64,000 nucleotides of DNA from assembly GCA_033875255.1 (NCBI GenBank), contig JAWZSN010000017.1, positions 68,469-132,468 of the forward strand, read 5' to 3'. Below are positions 6,876 to 14,956 of this stretch, piece after piece. Under the pieces are notes generated by a model. That model saw only the letters and a program-made list of their open reading frames with translations, had not been told where the DNA came from and ran no database searches. The position numbers were made by a program, and so were the translations under genes. Origin of the DNA: Marinimicrococcus sp033875255 (GTDB taxonomy: Bacteria; Pseudomonadota; Alphaproteobacteria; Geminicoccales; Geminicoccaceae). Position 1 is the first letter of the stretch, and every line of letters starts with the position of its first letter.

Positions 6876-9185
6876 TCAGCGGCAGACGTAGATCGGGCTC
6901 GTCCAGGCGCGCGTGCCGTCCTCCTGGGTGAGCCGCAGATAGACCGCGTTGTCGCCGCTGTCGCGCAGCGCGATCTTGCGGCGGAAAGCGAGCCGCCGAT
7001 GCGGGTTGCGCTCGGGCAGGCGGAACACGGTGAGGAAGCGCGGCAGCCTGCCCGAGCGGTCGAAAACCTGTGGCTCGAGCCCGATCTCGGCCACCGGCAG
7101 GTCGATCTCGATCAGGGGTGTGGTCATGACCAGCCTTCCTGCCGCGCCATCGCGCAGGACGGCGTCGAAGCCGCCGAAATTTCCGGTGGTGAGCGCCTTC
7201 CAAGCGAGCCCGTCGCGCCCGCGCCGCTCCAGGGTCTTGTCGCGGTTGAGGAAGTTGACCGGGGCCGCCTCGAGGATCTCGTTGCCGGCGAAGCGCGCCT
7301 CGCCGTCCCAGATCACCTCGCGGAAGCGTCCGCGATATTCGGCCCCCTCCCAGAGCACGCGGATGCGGGCGCCCAGATCCTCCTCCTTGAAGGGCCGCAG
7401 CGTCTCGACCAGCTCGGTGCCGTTGAAGATGTCGACGCGCTCGATCGGCGAGGAGGTCACCAGATCGACCGCGAGCTCCATGCCGCCCGAGGGCAGGTGC
7501 ACGATGTCGCCCATCAGCGCCCGGCGCGCCTCGTGGCCCTCGGCCGGGCCCAGCGCCGGGTCGTCGTGGTAGAGCGTCGCCGGCGCGTCGAAGCGGGCCT
7601 CGAGGTCGATCACCGGCCGGCCGCCCGGGCCGCCGCTGGTGCCGTAGTGGCGGCGCCGGCGCAGGCACTCGAGGAGGGCGGGGCGGCTCAGTTCGGGCAT
7701 CAGGTAGCAGCTCAGCCCGCCGATGGCGCCGAACTTGCCGGCACCCGGATAGCTCGCCCCGGGCCGCCCCTTGTGCCCGTCGGAGTTGGCGACCACGCCG
7801 ACCCTGAAGCCCTTCTCGAGCGCGTCGTGCAGCAGCCACTCGAAGGTGCCCCAGGAGGAGTGCACCTCCACCGAGCGCTCGAAGCGCCCGTCATGGGCCA
7901 CGCCGATGTCGGCGTAGCGGCCGCCGCAATGGGCGAAGCACACCACGTCGAACTCGTCGCTGCGGGCGAAGGCCTCGAACAGCTCGCCGGCGGTGGTGCA
8001 GTCGGTGCCCTCCCGGTCGCCGCCCTCGATGAGCGCGTGGGAGGAGCGGCGGATGGTTCGGCCCTCTTCGGGGTAGTAGACGTTGCGGTCGCCGCCCAGC
8101 GAGGTGTTGCCCGACCACTCGTAGCCGGGCAGCGCCACGAAGCGGCCGGGCTCGTCGAAGCGCGCCGTCAGGCGGTTAAGCTCGGCCCAGAAGGCGTCGG
8201 TGATCTGGAAGTCGTTGCCCTGGTGGCCGCAGGCGTCCACGAAGGCCCGGTCGCGGGCGAAGGCGAAATACTGTTCGGCGCTGCCGGTGCCGATGGTCTC
8301 CTCGGACTGGCCGTGCAGGTCGCCCCAGAAATGGACCAGCGGCCCCTCCGCGATGCGCAGCGGGTTGGTCTCGGCGACGAGGTTGCCGTCGCCGTCGAGG
8401 AGCTCCACGGCGACGTCGCCCGGCTCGTCCACCGAGAGCCCGTCCACGGAGAACGCGAAGGCGCCCGGCGTGAGATCGACATGCGCGGGCAGGCCCCTGA
8501 TGGCGCCGCGCGCCCGCAGCGCCAGCCGCGTGTCGCAGCGGTCGGAGGGATTGCCCCAGCGGTCCTCGCCCTTGAGCCTGAGCGAGAAGGTCTCCCCCGG
8601 CCGGCGCCGCGTCGGCAGCACCGCCACGTAGCGCTCGGGCGCGCCCGGCACGATGGCGATCGTGGGCTGCACGGGCAGCGTCTGGAAGTTGAAGGTGGCG
8701 ATCGGGTCCACCAGCACGCGGAACTCGAACGTGTCCTCGCAGAAGGTCTGCAGCCGCATGCCGGGGCCGCCATGGTCGGTGACACCGAAGCGGATGACGA
8801 TCCGCTCGCCCTCGCAGAGATAGCCGCGCACCACCTTGATCCAGAGCGTGCGGTCCCAGGGCCGGACATTGGCCTTGGGATCGAAGCGCACCTGGAGGAC
8901 GGCACCGTTGGAGGCCTCGACCGTGGTGTAGTTGGCGCCCTTCGGATCATCGAACTGCGGGTTGCTCTGGTCGGAGGCGAAGCGGAAGCACACCCGCAGG
9001 CTGCCGGAATCGTCGATGCCGAAGGTCCCGGCCGTGTAGGTCAGGGTAAAGCTGGCGTAGGAGCCGGCCTCGAAGCGGCCTTCGGGCGTGATGGTGGCAG
9101 TGCCCAGGTGGCGCGGGTCGATGGGCTCGCGGATGACGCCGCTGTAGAGGTCCTCCCAGGGACGCGTTGCGGGGGTGTCAGCCAT
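6876..9185 (-). CDS. DUF3604 domain protein, putative PHP-like metal-dependent hydrolase
   Basis: 769 residues. A beta-rich N-terminal part of about 280 residues is followed by the DUF3604 region, which resembles PHP/amidohydrolase metal enzymes. Metal-ligand-like motifs are VHFWGDLHGQS (about 285), LPGYEWSG, VCFAHCGG (about 415) and VVANSDGHKGRPG. The activity of the family is not established to my knowledge. ATG 9185 is preferred over the longer frame from 9236: the sequence from MADTPATRPWEDLYSG fits the family and GAGGA lies upstream. It is the last gene after dctM (61-base gap), so it probably acts on the solute imported by the TRAP transporter. No signal peptide is seen, so it is likely cytoplasmic. 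Confidence 0.88.
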   Translation of the reverse strand: MADTPATRPWEDLYSGVIREPIDPRHLGTATITPEGRFEAGSYASFTLTYTAGTFGIDDSGSLRVCFRFASDQSNPQFDDPKGANYTTVEASNGAVLQVRFDPKANVRPWDRTLWIKVVRGYLCEGERIVIRFGVTDHGGPGMRLQTFCEDTFEFRVLVDPIATFNFQTLPVQPTIAIVPGAPERYVAVLPTRRRPGETFSLRLKGEDRWGNPSDRCDTRLALRARGAIRGLPAHVDLTPGAFAFSVDGLSVDEPGDVAVELLDGDGNLVAETNPLRIAEGPLVHFWGDLHGQSEETIGTGSAEQYFAFARDRAFVDACGHQGNDFQITDAFWAELNRLTARFDEPGRFVALPGYEWSGNTSLGGDRNVYYPEEGRTIRRSSHALIEGGDREGTDCTTAGELFEAFARSDEFDVVCFAHCGGRYADIGVAHDGRFERSVEVHSSWGTFEWLLHDALEKGFRVGVVANSDGHKGRPGASYPGAGKFGAIGGLSCYLMPELSRPALLECLRRRRHYGTSGGPGGRPVIDLEARFDAPATLYHDDPALGPAEGHEARRALMGDIVHLPSGGMELAVDLVTSSPIERVDIFNGTELVETLRPFKEEDLGARIRVLWEGAEYRGRFREVIWDGEARFAGNEILEAAPVNFLNRDKTLERRGRDGLAWKALTTGNFGGFDAVLRDGAAGRLVMTTPLIEIDLPVAEIGLEPQVFDRSGRLPRFLTVFRLPERNPHRRLAFRRKIALRDSGDNAVYLRLTQEDGTRAWTSPIYVCR

Positions 9186-9246
9186 GGAGATGCAGTCCTC
9201 GTCTGTGCGGTCCGGATGGCCGGGCCGTCGGTTCACCGGCCGGCGC

Positions 9247-10518
9247 TCAGCGGATCAGGCCGATGAGGAAGGTGGAGAGCGGCGGGTAGAAGGAGATCAG
9301 CAGCAGGTCTGCCACCAGGATCAGGATATAGGGCCAGATCGTGGCCACGATCCGCTCGATGGAAACCTTGGTGATGGCCGAGGCGATGAAGAGATCCACG
9401 CCCAGGGGCGGCGTCACCGTGCCGATGCTCAGGTTCACCGCCATGACGATGCCGAAGACCACCGGATCGACGCCGAAGGTCATGGCGGCCGGGTAGAGGA
9501 TCGAGGTAAACACGACGATCGCCGCCGCGGCGTTCATCATGCAGCCGACGATCAGCAGGAAGAGGTTCACCGAGAGCAGGTAGATCCACTGCGAGCCGGC
9601 GGTGGCGGCGAGCCAGGCGGAGATCTCCTGCGGGATCTGGTTGATGGTGATGAGCCAGGCGAACACGCCGGCGCTGTTCATGATGAACATGACGATGGCC
9701 GAGGAGAGCACGGCCCGGAAGAAGGCCCGGTAGACGCTGCCTGGCGAAAGCTCGCCATAGGCCCAGCCGACCACCATGCCGTAGAGCACCGCGACGATGG
9801 CGGCCTCGGTGGGCGTGAAGATTCCGCCATAGATGCCGGAGAGGATGATCACCGGCATCAAGAGCGGCCAGAAGGCGGCGCGGAAGGTGCGCCAGATCTC
9901 GCCGCCGCCCTTGAAGGGCGTCAGCTCGACCGTCTCGTGGCGGATGAGCACCCAGTTCACCAGCAGCAGGCTGGCGCAGATCAGCACGCCCGGCAGGACG
10001 CCCGCGATGAAGAGATCGGCGATCGAGACGCCCGTGACCACGCCGTAGAGGATCAGGAGGATGCTGGGCGGGATGATCATGCCGGTGACGCCGGCCGCGG
10101 CGATGGTGGCCGCCGTGTAGGGCGGGCGGTAGCCCTTCTCCGCCATGGGCTGGTTGAGCACCCCGCCGATGGCCGCCACGGTGGCCGCGTTCGAGCCGGA
10201 AAGGGCCGCGAAGAAGCCGGAGCCGAGGATGGCGACCGCGCCCAGCCCGCCGCGGAAATGGCCCACCAGCGCGCCGGCGAAGTCCACCAGCCGCCGCGAC
10301 ATGCCGCCGGTGGACATGATCTCGCCGGCCAGGATGAAGAAGGGGATGGCCAGCAGCGGGAAGGAGTTGTTGGTCGAGAAGATCCGCTGGACGGCGATGG
10401 CGAGATCGATGCCGCTCACCCAGAGGCCGATGATGCTGGCCATGCCCAGCGCCACGGCGATAGGGGTGCGGATCAGCAGGAGGCCCACGAGGGCCAGGGA
10501 GATCGTGGTGGCGATCAT
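9247..10518 (-). CDS. dctM: TRAP transporter large permease subunit DctM
   Basis: Twelve-helix-type membrane subunit of a TRAP importer, 423 residues, a normal DctM length. Family features are the N-terminal RTPIAVALGMASIIGLWVSG, the FPLLAIPFFILAGEIM segment, the ALSGSNAATVAAIGGVLNQPM loop with the typical SGS/AT pattern, and GMIIPPSILLILYGVVTGVS. TRAP transporters move carboxylate-type solutes with the sodium gradient. It starts 28 bases after the stop of dctQ and is followed by the DUF3604 gene, so it belongs to the same transcript. Confidence 0.95.
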   Translation of the reverse strand: MIATTISLALVGLLLIRTPIAVALGMASIIGLWVSGIDLAIAVQRIFSTNNSFPLLAIPFFILAGEIMSTGGMSRRLVDFAGALVGHFRGGLGAVAILGSGFFAALSGSNAATVAAIGGVLNQPMAEKGYRPPYTAATIAAAGVTGMIIPPSILLILYGVVTGVSIADLFIAGVLPGVLICASLLLVNWVLIRHETVELTPFKGGGEIWRTFRAAFWPLLMPVIILSGIYGGIFTPTEAAIVAVLYGMVVGWAYGELSPGSVYRAFFRAVLSSAIVMFIMNSAGVFAWLITINQIPQEISAWLAATAGSQWIYLLSVNLFLLIVGCMMNAAAAIVVFTSILYPAAMTFGVDPVVFGIVMAVNLSIGTVTPPLGVDLFIASAITKVSIERIVATIWPYILILVADLLLISFYPPLSTFLIGLIR

Positions 10519-10546
10519 GCGGGCGCTCCCGGGCGCTGGTGCGCGC

Positions 10547-11053
10547 TCATCCCTGCCCGCCCTCGGCGAGCACGTCCTCGACCGGCCGCACGAGGAGCTT
10601 GGCCAGGAACTCGAGCGCGTAGATCAGCAGGAACAGGGCACCCGCCGGGATCGCGGCATAGACCCAGCTCATCGACACCTCCAGCGCCGGCGATATCTGC
10701 GGCTGCACGACCCGGGTGAGCGAGAAGCCGTAGACCAGCAGGACGAGGAAGAAGGCGATCGAGGCCGCCGTGGCGCCGAGCAGGGCCGCGCGCTGCAGGG
10801 GCCGGGGCACCAGGTCGACGAACATGCCGATCGCCGCGTGCATGTTGCGGCGGAAGGCCACGGCCGAGCCCAGCAGGATCATCCACACGAAGAGATAGCG
10901 GATCAGCTCGTCGGGGAAGGCCAGCGAGCTCTCCAGCAGGAAGCGGAACACGACGGTGGCGATGCCGAGCACGAACATGGTGGCGAAGGCGGCGACGCAG
11001 AGCACGCCCAGCACCTTCTCGCTGAGATCGAGCGGCCGTTTGAGCAGGGACAT
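10547..11053 (-). CDS. dctQ: TRAP transporter small permease subunit DctQ
   Basis: 168 residues with four hydrophobic helices (VLCVAAFATMFVLGIATVVF, LIRYLFVWMILLGSAVAF, ASIAFFLVLLVYGFSL, SWVYAAIPAGALFLLIYALE). The DELIRYLFVWMILLGSAVAF region is the DctQ signature. It pairs with DctM in the inner membrane. It starts 83 bases after dctP and precedes dctM, the standard P-Q-M order. Confidence 0.93.
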   Translation of the reverse strand: MSLLKRPLDLSEKVLGVLCVAAFATMFVLGIATVVFRFLLESSLAFPDELIRYLFVWMILLGSAVAFRRNMHAAIGMFVDLVPRPLQRAALLGATAASIAFFLVLLVYGFSLTRVVQPQISPALEVSMSWVYAAIPAGALFLLIYALEFLAKLLVRPVEDVLAEGGQG

Positions 11054-11136
11054 GGAGGCGGGTCTCCCTCACGCGCAAAGCAGGGGCCGGGACGGCGCGG
11101 GGGCGGCGGCGCCCGGCCGCCGCCCGCCGCGGCGGC

Positions 11137-12213
11137 TCACTCGGCGTCGATGACGCTCTGCACCAGCTCGTCGCCGAGCTTGCCGCGATACTCCTTCCAG
11201 ACCTCCGACATCGCCTCCTGGAACAGCTTCGACTGCTCCGGCGTGAGGCGGGTCACGGTCATGCCGTCGGCCTCCATCTGGGCCAGGTACTCCGCCTCCT
11301 TGCGGTTGAGCTCCTCGCGCTCCCACGCCTGGGTCTCGAGCGCCGTCTCGGCGAACAGGGTCCGCACGTTCTCCGGCAGCCGCTGCCACATGCCGTCGGC
11401 GGCGAGGAACATGATGCCTGCCCACTGGTGGTTGGAGAGCGTGATGTAGTCCTGGACCTTGTCGAAGCCGAAGGCCTTCACGTTGCCGACCGGGTTGTCC
11501 TGGCCGTCGACGGTGCCCTGCTGCAGCCCGGTGAAGACCTCGCTCAACGCCATCGGCGTCGGGTTGGCGCCGAGCGCCTTGAAGGTGGCGACGTTGAGCG
11601 GGTTGTTGACGACGCGGAACTTGATGCCGCGCATGTCGTCGGGGGTCTCGACCTTCGTGTCGCGGGTCGTGATCGTGCGAAAGCCGCTCTCGTACATGGC
11701 GAGCGTGCGGATGCCGATCTTCTGGGCCATGTCCCCGTAGAGCTTCTGGCCCACCGGCCCGTCGGCCACCGCGTAGGCGTGCTCGCGGTCACGGAAGATG
11801 AAGGGCAGGTAGAAGATGTCGAGCGGCTGGTAGAAGGAGGCCACGTTGGTGGTGGGTACCAGCGCCAGATCGACCACGCCGATCTGCATGCTCTCCACGA
11901 GATCGCGCGAGCTGCCGATGGTGCTGTTGGGGAACACGTTGATCGTGATCCTGCCGTCGGTGCGCTCGCCGATCAGCCGGGCGAACATGTCCGCACCCCG
12001 GGCCAGCGGATGCTGCTCGTTGTAGGGATGCCCGAACTTCAGCGTCATCTCGGGGATCTCGTTCGCACCGACCGATGCCGGGTGGCCAGCGAGCATGGCC
12101 GCACCGGCCGCGGCCACGGCCGTGAGCCGCATCGAGCGCCGCGCGAGCGAGCGCATCGCTTCGAGAAGCCGCGGAACGGCCGTTTCTGTTGGCGCTGTGC
12201 TTGCGTGTCGCAT
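11137..12213 (-). CDS. dctP: TRAP transporter substrate-binding protein DctP
   Basis: 358 residues. A long basic N-terminus and the hydrophobic stretch LTAVAAAGAAMLAGHPASVGA make a signal peptide, so the protein is periplasmic. The DctP family is evident from LKFGHPYNEQHPLARGADMFA, ITINVFPNSTIGSSRDLVE, KFRVVNNPLNVATFKALGA, which includes the conserved ligand-carboxylate arginine region, and FTGLQQGTVDGQDNPVGNV. ATG 12213 is chosen over a longer frame from 12276 because GGGGA lies about seven bases upstream. The ligand cannot be predicted. It follows the gntR gene by 99 bases. Confidence 0.95.
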   Translation of the reverse strand: MRHASTAPTETAVPRLLEAMRSLARRSMRLTAVAAAGAAMLAGHPASVGANEIPEMTLKFGHPYNEQHPLARGADMFARLIGERTDGRITINVFPNSTIGSSRDLVESMQIGVVDLALVPTTNVASFYQPLDIFYLPFIFRDREHAYAVADGPVGQKLYGDMAQKIGIRTLAMYESGFRTITTRDTKVETPDDMRGIKFRVVNNPLNVATFKALGANPTPMALSEVFTGLQQGTVDGQDNPVGNVKAFGFDKVQDYITLSNHQWAGIMFLAADGMWQRLPENVRTLFAETALETQAWEREELNRKEAEYLAQMEADGMTVTRLTPEQSKLFQEAMSEVWKEYRGKLGDELVQSVIDAE

Positions 12214-12312
12214 CGTTAGTTCCCCCTGTGTCGTGGCGGCGTCGGCACTTCCGCCGCGCCCGTCTTGGCGGGCCACGCCCGCTGCTCCGCCGGCTCGCGG
12301 GCCGGCGCCGTC

Positions 12313-13095
12313 TCAGCCGCGCGCTTCCCCTCCCCGGTCGTCGAAAAGGCGGCCGGCCGAGAGCTCGATCACCCGGTCACTCGGCGGCACGAAGATGCGC
12401 TGCCAGGTGATCGGCGCGTCGCGATAGCTCATGCCGCAGATGGTCCACACCATCCCGTACTGGCCCGCCGGCACGCCGATCAGCCGCGTGACGCGCGGCG
12501 GCAGCGGCTGGCACAGCATGGTCTGGCGGGCGCTCAGCGTCGGGGCGTTGAAGCGCTCGGCCAGCATGTCGCGGACCGACACGCCGTTGAGGCTCGCCGG
12601 ATCGGCCGTCTCGAGGCCGGGGAAGCGCTCGGCGGCGAGATAGATCTCGCTGAAGGCCTCGAACTCCCGATTGATGGAGGCGAGCCGGCGGATGCGCACG
12701 AACTCGTGGCGCGTCGGCGCGAGGAAAGGCACCCAGGGCCCGTTCTCGCTGACGGTCTCGATGTCGATGACGTTGAAGTAGACGGGCAGCGGCTTGTCCT
12801 CGCCCTCTGCCATGAAGCGGAAGTGGCGCAGGTGTCGCTCCGGCGTGCGCGCCCCGGAGACGAAGGTCCCCCGGCCGTGCTCGCGCACCAGCACGCCCAT
12901 CTCGACGAGGTTGCGGAGGCTGCGCTGCACCGTGCCGAGGCTGGCCGCCATGTCGGCGGCGATCTGCTCCTCCGAGGGGAGCTGGTCGCCCGGCCTCCAG
13001 CGGCCGTCCTCGATCTCCCGCAGCAGCCGCTCGGCGATCAGGCGGTGCTTGGGCTGCGCCCGCCGCCTGGCTCGACCGTTGGCTGTGGCGGACAT
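12313..13095 (-). CDS. GntR-family transcriptional regulator with UTRA domain
   Basis: 260 residues. The N-terminal winged helix-turn-helix (residues about 15-85) shows the GntR signature RPGDQLPSEEQIAADMAASLGT and VLVREHGRGTFVSG; the rest is a UTRA effector-binding domain (HutC/FarR subfamily). It is first in an apparent operon with dctP, dctQ, dctM and the DUF3604 gene, so it is the probable local regulator responding to the imported solute or a breakdown product. A perfect inverted repeat (AACTCC-N6-GGAGTT, 13119-13136) between the candidate promoter and the start codon suggests autoregulation. Confidence 0.93.
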   Translation of the reverse strand: MSATANGRARRRAQPKHRLIAERLLREIEDGRWRPGDQLPSEEQIAADMAASLGTVQRSLRNLVEMGVLVREHGRGTFVSGARTPERHLRHFRFMAEGEDKPLPVYFNVIDIETVSENGPWVPFLAPTRHEFVRIRRLASINREFEAFSEIYLAAERFPGLETADPASLNGVSVRDMLAERFNAPTLSARQTMLCQPLPPRVTRLIGVPAGQYGMVWTICGMSYRDAPITWQRIFVPPSDRVIELSAGRLFDDRGGEARG

Positions 13096-13118
13096 GCGGC
13101 AGCCCCTCCCAAGGCGCC

Positions 13119-13136
13119 AACTCCTTTGATGGAGTT
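13119..13136. promoter_or_regulatory. Candidate GntR operator
   Basis: Perfect inverted repeat AACTCC-N6-GGAGTT starting 24 bases upstream of the regulator's start codon. Its symmetric 6-6-6 form suits a GntR-type dimer. No second copy was noticed before dctP. Assignment to this regulator is inference from position. Confidence 0.5.
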
Positions 13137-13150
13137 CGACCTTGAGCGTT

Positions 13151-13206
13151 AGGTATCGCCGACTGCTCTGTCAACAACTATAGAGGACTTGGCCGATCTC
13201 CGTCGC
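13151..13206 (-). promoter_or_regulatory. Candidate promoter region of the gntR-dctPQM-DUF3604 operon
   Basis: On the minus strand TATAGT (13183-13178) resembles a -10 box, with GCGACG (13206-13201) 17 bases upstream as a weak -35. A perfect TTGACA (13174-13169) just downstream could be a second -35, but its -10 (TAACGC) is poor. Either start would place the operator at 13119-13136 downstream of transcription start. Confidence 0.4.
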
Positions 13207-13296
13207 CCGGCTAGGCGCCTGCCTGCCGCCGCACGCGTGGTACTGCCCCCGGCCGGTCGGCCGGAGACCTGTGAAGGACCGTGCGAGGCCCCTCGC

Positions 13297-14901
13297 TCAG
13301 TGCAGGTGGCGGGCGATCATGTGGCGGATCGCAGGAGGCTCGGCACCCTCGTGGAAGTCACGCGCTGCCTGCTCGATCCCATGGTCGGCGGTCGTGGCGC
13401 GGCGGGCCTGGCGGCGATAGTCGAGCCAGCTCGCGATGGTGAACACCTCGGTCCAGTGGGCGGCGTCGGTGGCGTCCTGGAACAGCCGCCAGGTGGACGC
13501 CCCGTTGCGCCTGCGCAGATGGCCGACCTCTTCCATGGCGCGCGCGAAGGCCGTCGCATTGGCCATGCCGACGCGGTAGTCGATGGTCACCAGCACCGGC
13601 CCGTCATTGTCGGCCAGCAGGATCGCCGGCACCGGCTCGGCCTGGCGCGGGGCGGGGCGCAGGTCCGGCATCCGGCCGCCGGGCAGCGCGTAGCGCCAGT
13701 GCAGCAGCAGGCTCGCCAGCATGAGGCCACCCGCTGCCAGCAACGAGCCTTCGAGGCTCACGTCCTCGGCCAGCCAGCCCCAGAACCAGCTCGCCGCCGC
13801 CATCGCCCCGAACATCACCATCTGGTAGAGCGAGAACACCCGCGCCTGGACCCAGAGAGCAGCGCTGAGCTGCACGCTGATGTTGAAGGTCGAAAAGGAC
13901 CCCAGCCAGGCGCCGCCGGCCAGCGCCAGGGCCAGCATGATCGGCACGTAGTAGGGGAAGATCGCGACGGCGGCGAGCGAGAGCCCGTAGAGCGTGGTGA
14001 GCAGCAGGACTACCCGCTCCGCGCCGATCCTCTGGCGCAGCGGGTGGACGAGGAAGGCGCTGCCCATGGCGCCGGCGCCGAAGGCGCCGAGCAGCAGGCC
14101 GAAATCGACGGGGCCGCCGCCCAGCATGTCGCGGGCGACCAGCGGCAGGAGGGCCAGCGGGGCGGCGGCACCGGTGGCGAAGACCGCGCTGCGCAACGTG
14201 GTGACGCGGATCGGCGGGGTCTCGGAGAAATAGCGCAAGCCGGTGACGATGGCCCGGCCAATCCGCTCGCGGGGCAGGTCGTCCCCCGGCGGCGGGCGCC
14301 GCCACATCAGCAGCACGACGATCAGCGCCACATAGGAGAGGGCGTTGAAGATGAAGGCGCCCTGGGCGCCGGCGGTAGCCACGATGGCGCCGCCGATCGC
14401 CGGGCCGACGGCGCGGGCGAAGTTGAAGGCCACGGCGTTGAGGGTGACCGCCGCCGGCAGCTCCTCGGTCGGCACCAGCTCGCGCACCACGCCCTGGAAG
14501 GCCGGCCCCTGCAGCGCCGTTCCCATGCCGAGGGCGAAGGTCAGGCCCAGCAGCAGCCAGGGCGTCACCAGCCCCCAGGAGGTGGCCAGCGCCAGCACGA
14601 CCGAGACCGCCAGCATCCAGAACTGGGCCAGCAGCAGCACCGCCCTGCGGTCCCAGACGTCGGCCACCGCGCCGGCAATCAGCGCCAGCACGAAGATGGG
14701 CGCCTGCACCGCGGTCTGGACCAGCGCCACCATGTCCGGGGAGCCGTCCAGCGAGGTCATCAGCCAGGCCGCACCCACCGTCTGGACCAGCCAGCCGAAG
14801 TTGGAGACCAGGTTGGCCGACCAGAGGGAGCGGAACAGGCCGCGGCGCAGCGGCGTGATGATACTGCCCGAGCCCCAGCCTGCGGCCTGCTGCCTCGCCA
14901 T
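13297..14901 (-). CDS. MFS transporter, EntS-like / transmembrane secretion effector family
   Basis: 534 residues. About 400 residues form a twelve-helix MFS exporter of the PF05977 type. It opens with LFRSLWSANLVSNFGWLVQTVGAAW, has the loop-2 motif GAVADVWDRRAVLL, and GMGTALQGPAFQGVVRELVP. A C-terminal soluble tail of about 110 residues, from VLVTIDYRVGMANATAFARAM onward, looks like a ferredoxin-like ABM-type domain, as seen in this family. ATG 14901 is chosen because GGGGGGAG lies just upstream and the sequence before it is not conserved-looking. It lies between two other minus-strand units; the substrate is unknown. Confidence 0.88.
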   Translation of the reverse strand: MARQQAAGWGSGSIITPLRRGLFRSLWSANLVSNFGWLVQTVGAAWLMTSLDGSPDMVALVQTAVQAPIFVLALIAGAVADVWDRRAVLLLAQFWMLAVSVVLALATSWGLVTPWLLLGLTFALGMGTALQGPAFQGVVRELVPTEELPAAVTLNAVAFNFARAVGPAIGGAIVATAGAQGAFIFNALSYVALIVVLLMWRRPPPGDDLPRERIGRAIVTGLRYFSETPPIRVTTLRSAVFATGAAAPLALLPLVARDMLGGGPVDFGLLLGAFGAGAMGSAFLVHPLRQRIGAERVVLLLTTLYGLSLAAVAIFPYYVPIMLALALAGGAWLGSFSTFNISVQLSAALWVQARVFSLYQMVMFGAMAAASWFWGWLAEDVSLEGSLLAAGGLMLASLLLHWRYALPGGRMPDLRPAPRQAEPVPAILLADNDGPVLVTIDYRVGMANATAFARAMEEVGHLRRRNGASTWRLFQDATDAAHWTEVFTIASWLDYRRQARRATTADHGIEQAARDFHEGAEPPAIRHMIARHLH

Positions 14902-14956
14902 CCGCTCCCCCCTGCCCTTGTTGCCGCGATCAGGCGCGGCTGTTACTTGCGGCGCC

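Noticed and set aside
6783..9266. An 827-codon plus-strand frame opposite the DUF3604 gene
   Set aside because: Antisense shadow; the minus strand carries the conserved metal motifs and sits in an operon.
12288..12305. GCCGGC-N6-GCCGGC hairpin between gntR and dctP as an attenuator
   Set aside because: GCCGGC is itself palindromic and frequent here; no T-tract or leader frame accompanies it.
13248..13263. Terminator after the MFS gene (CCGGCC / GGCCGG)
   Set aside because: Short self-complementary run without a T-tract; common by chance at this GC content.
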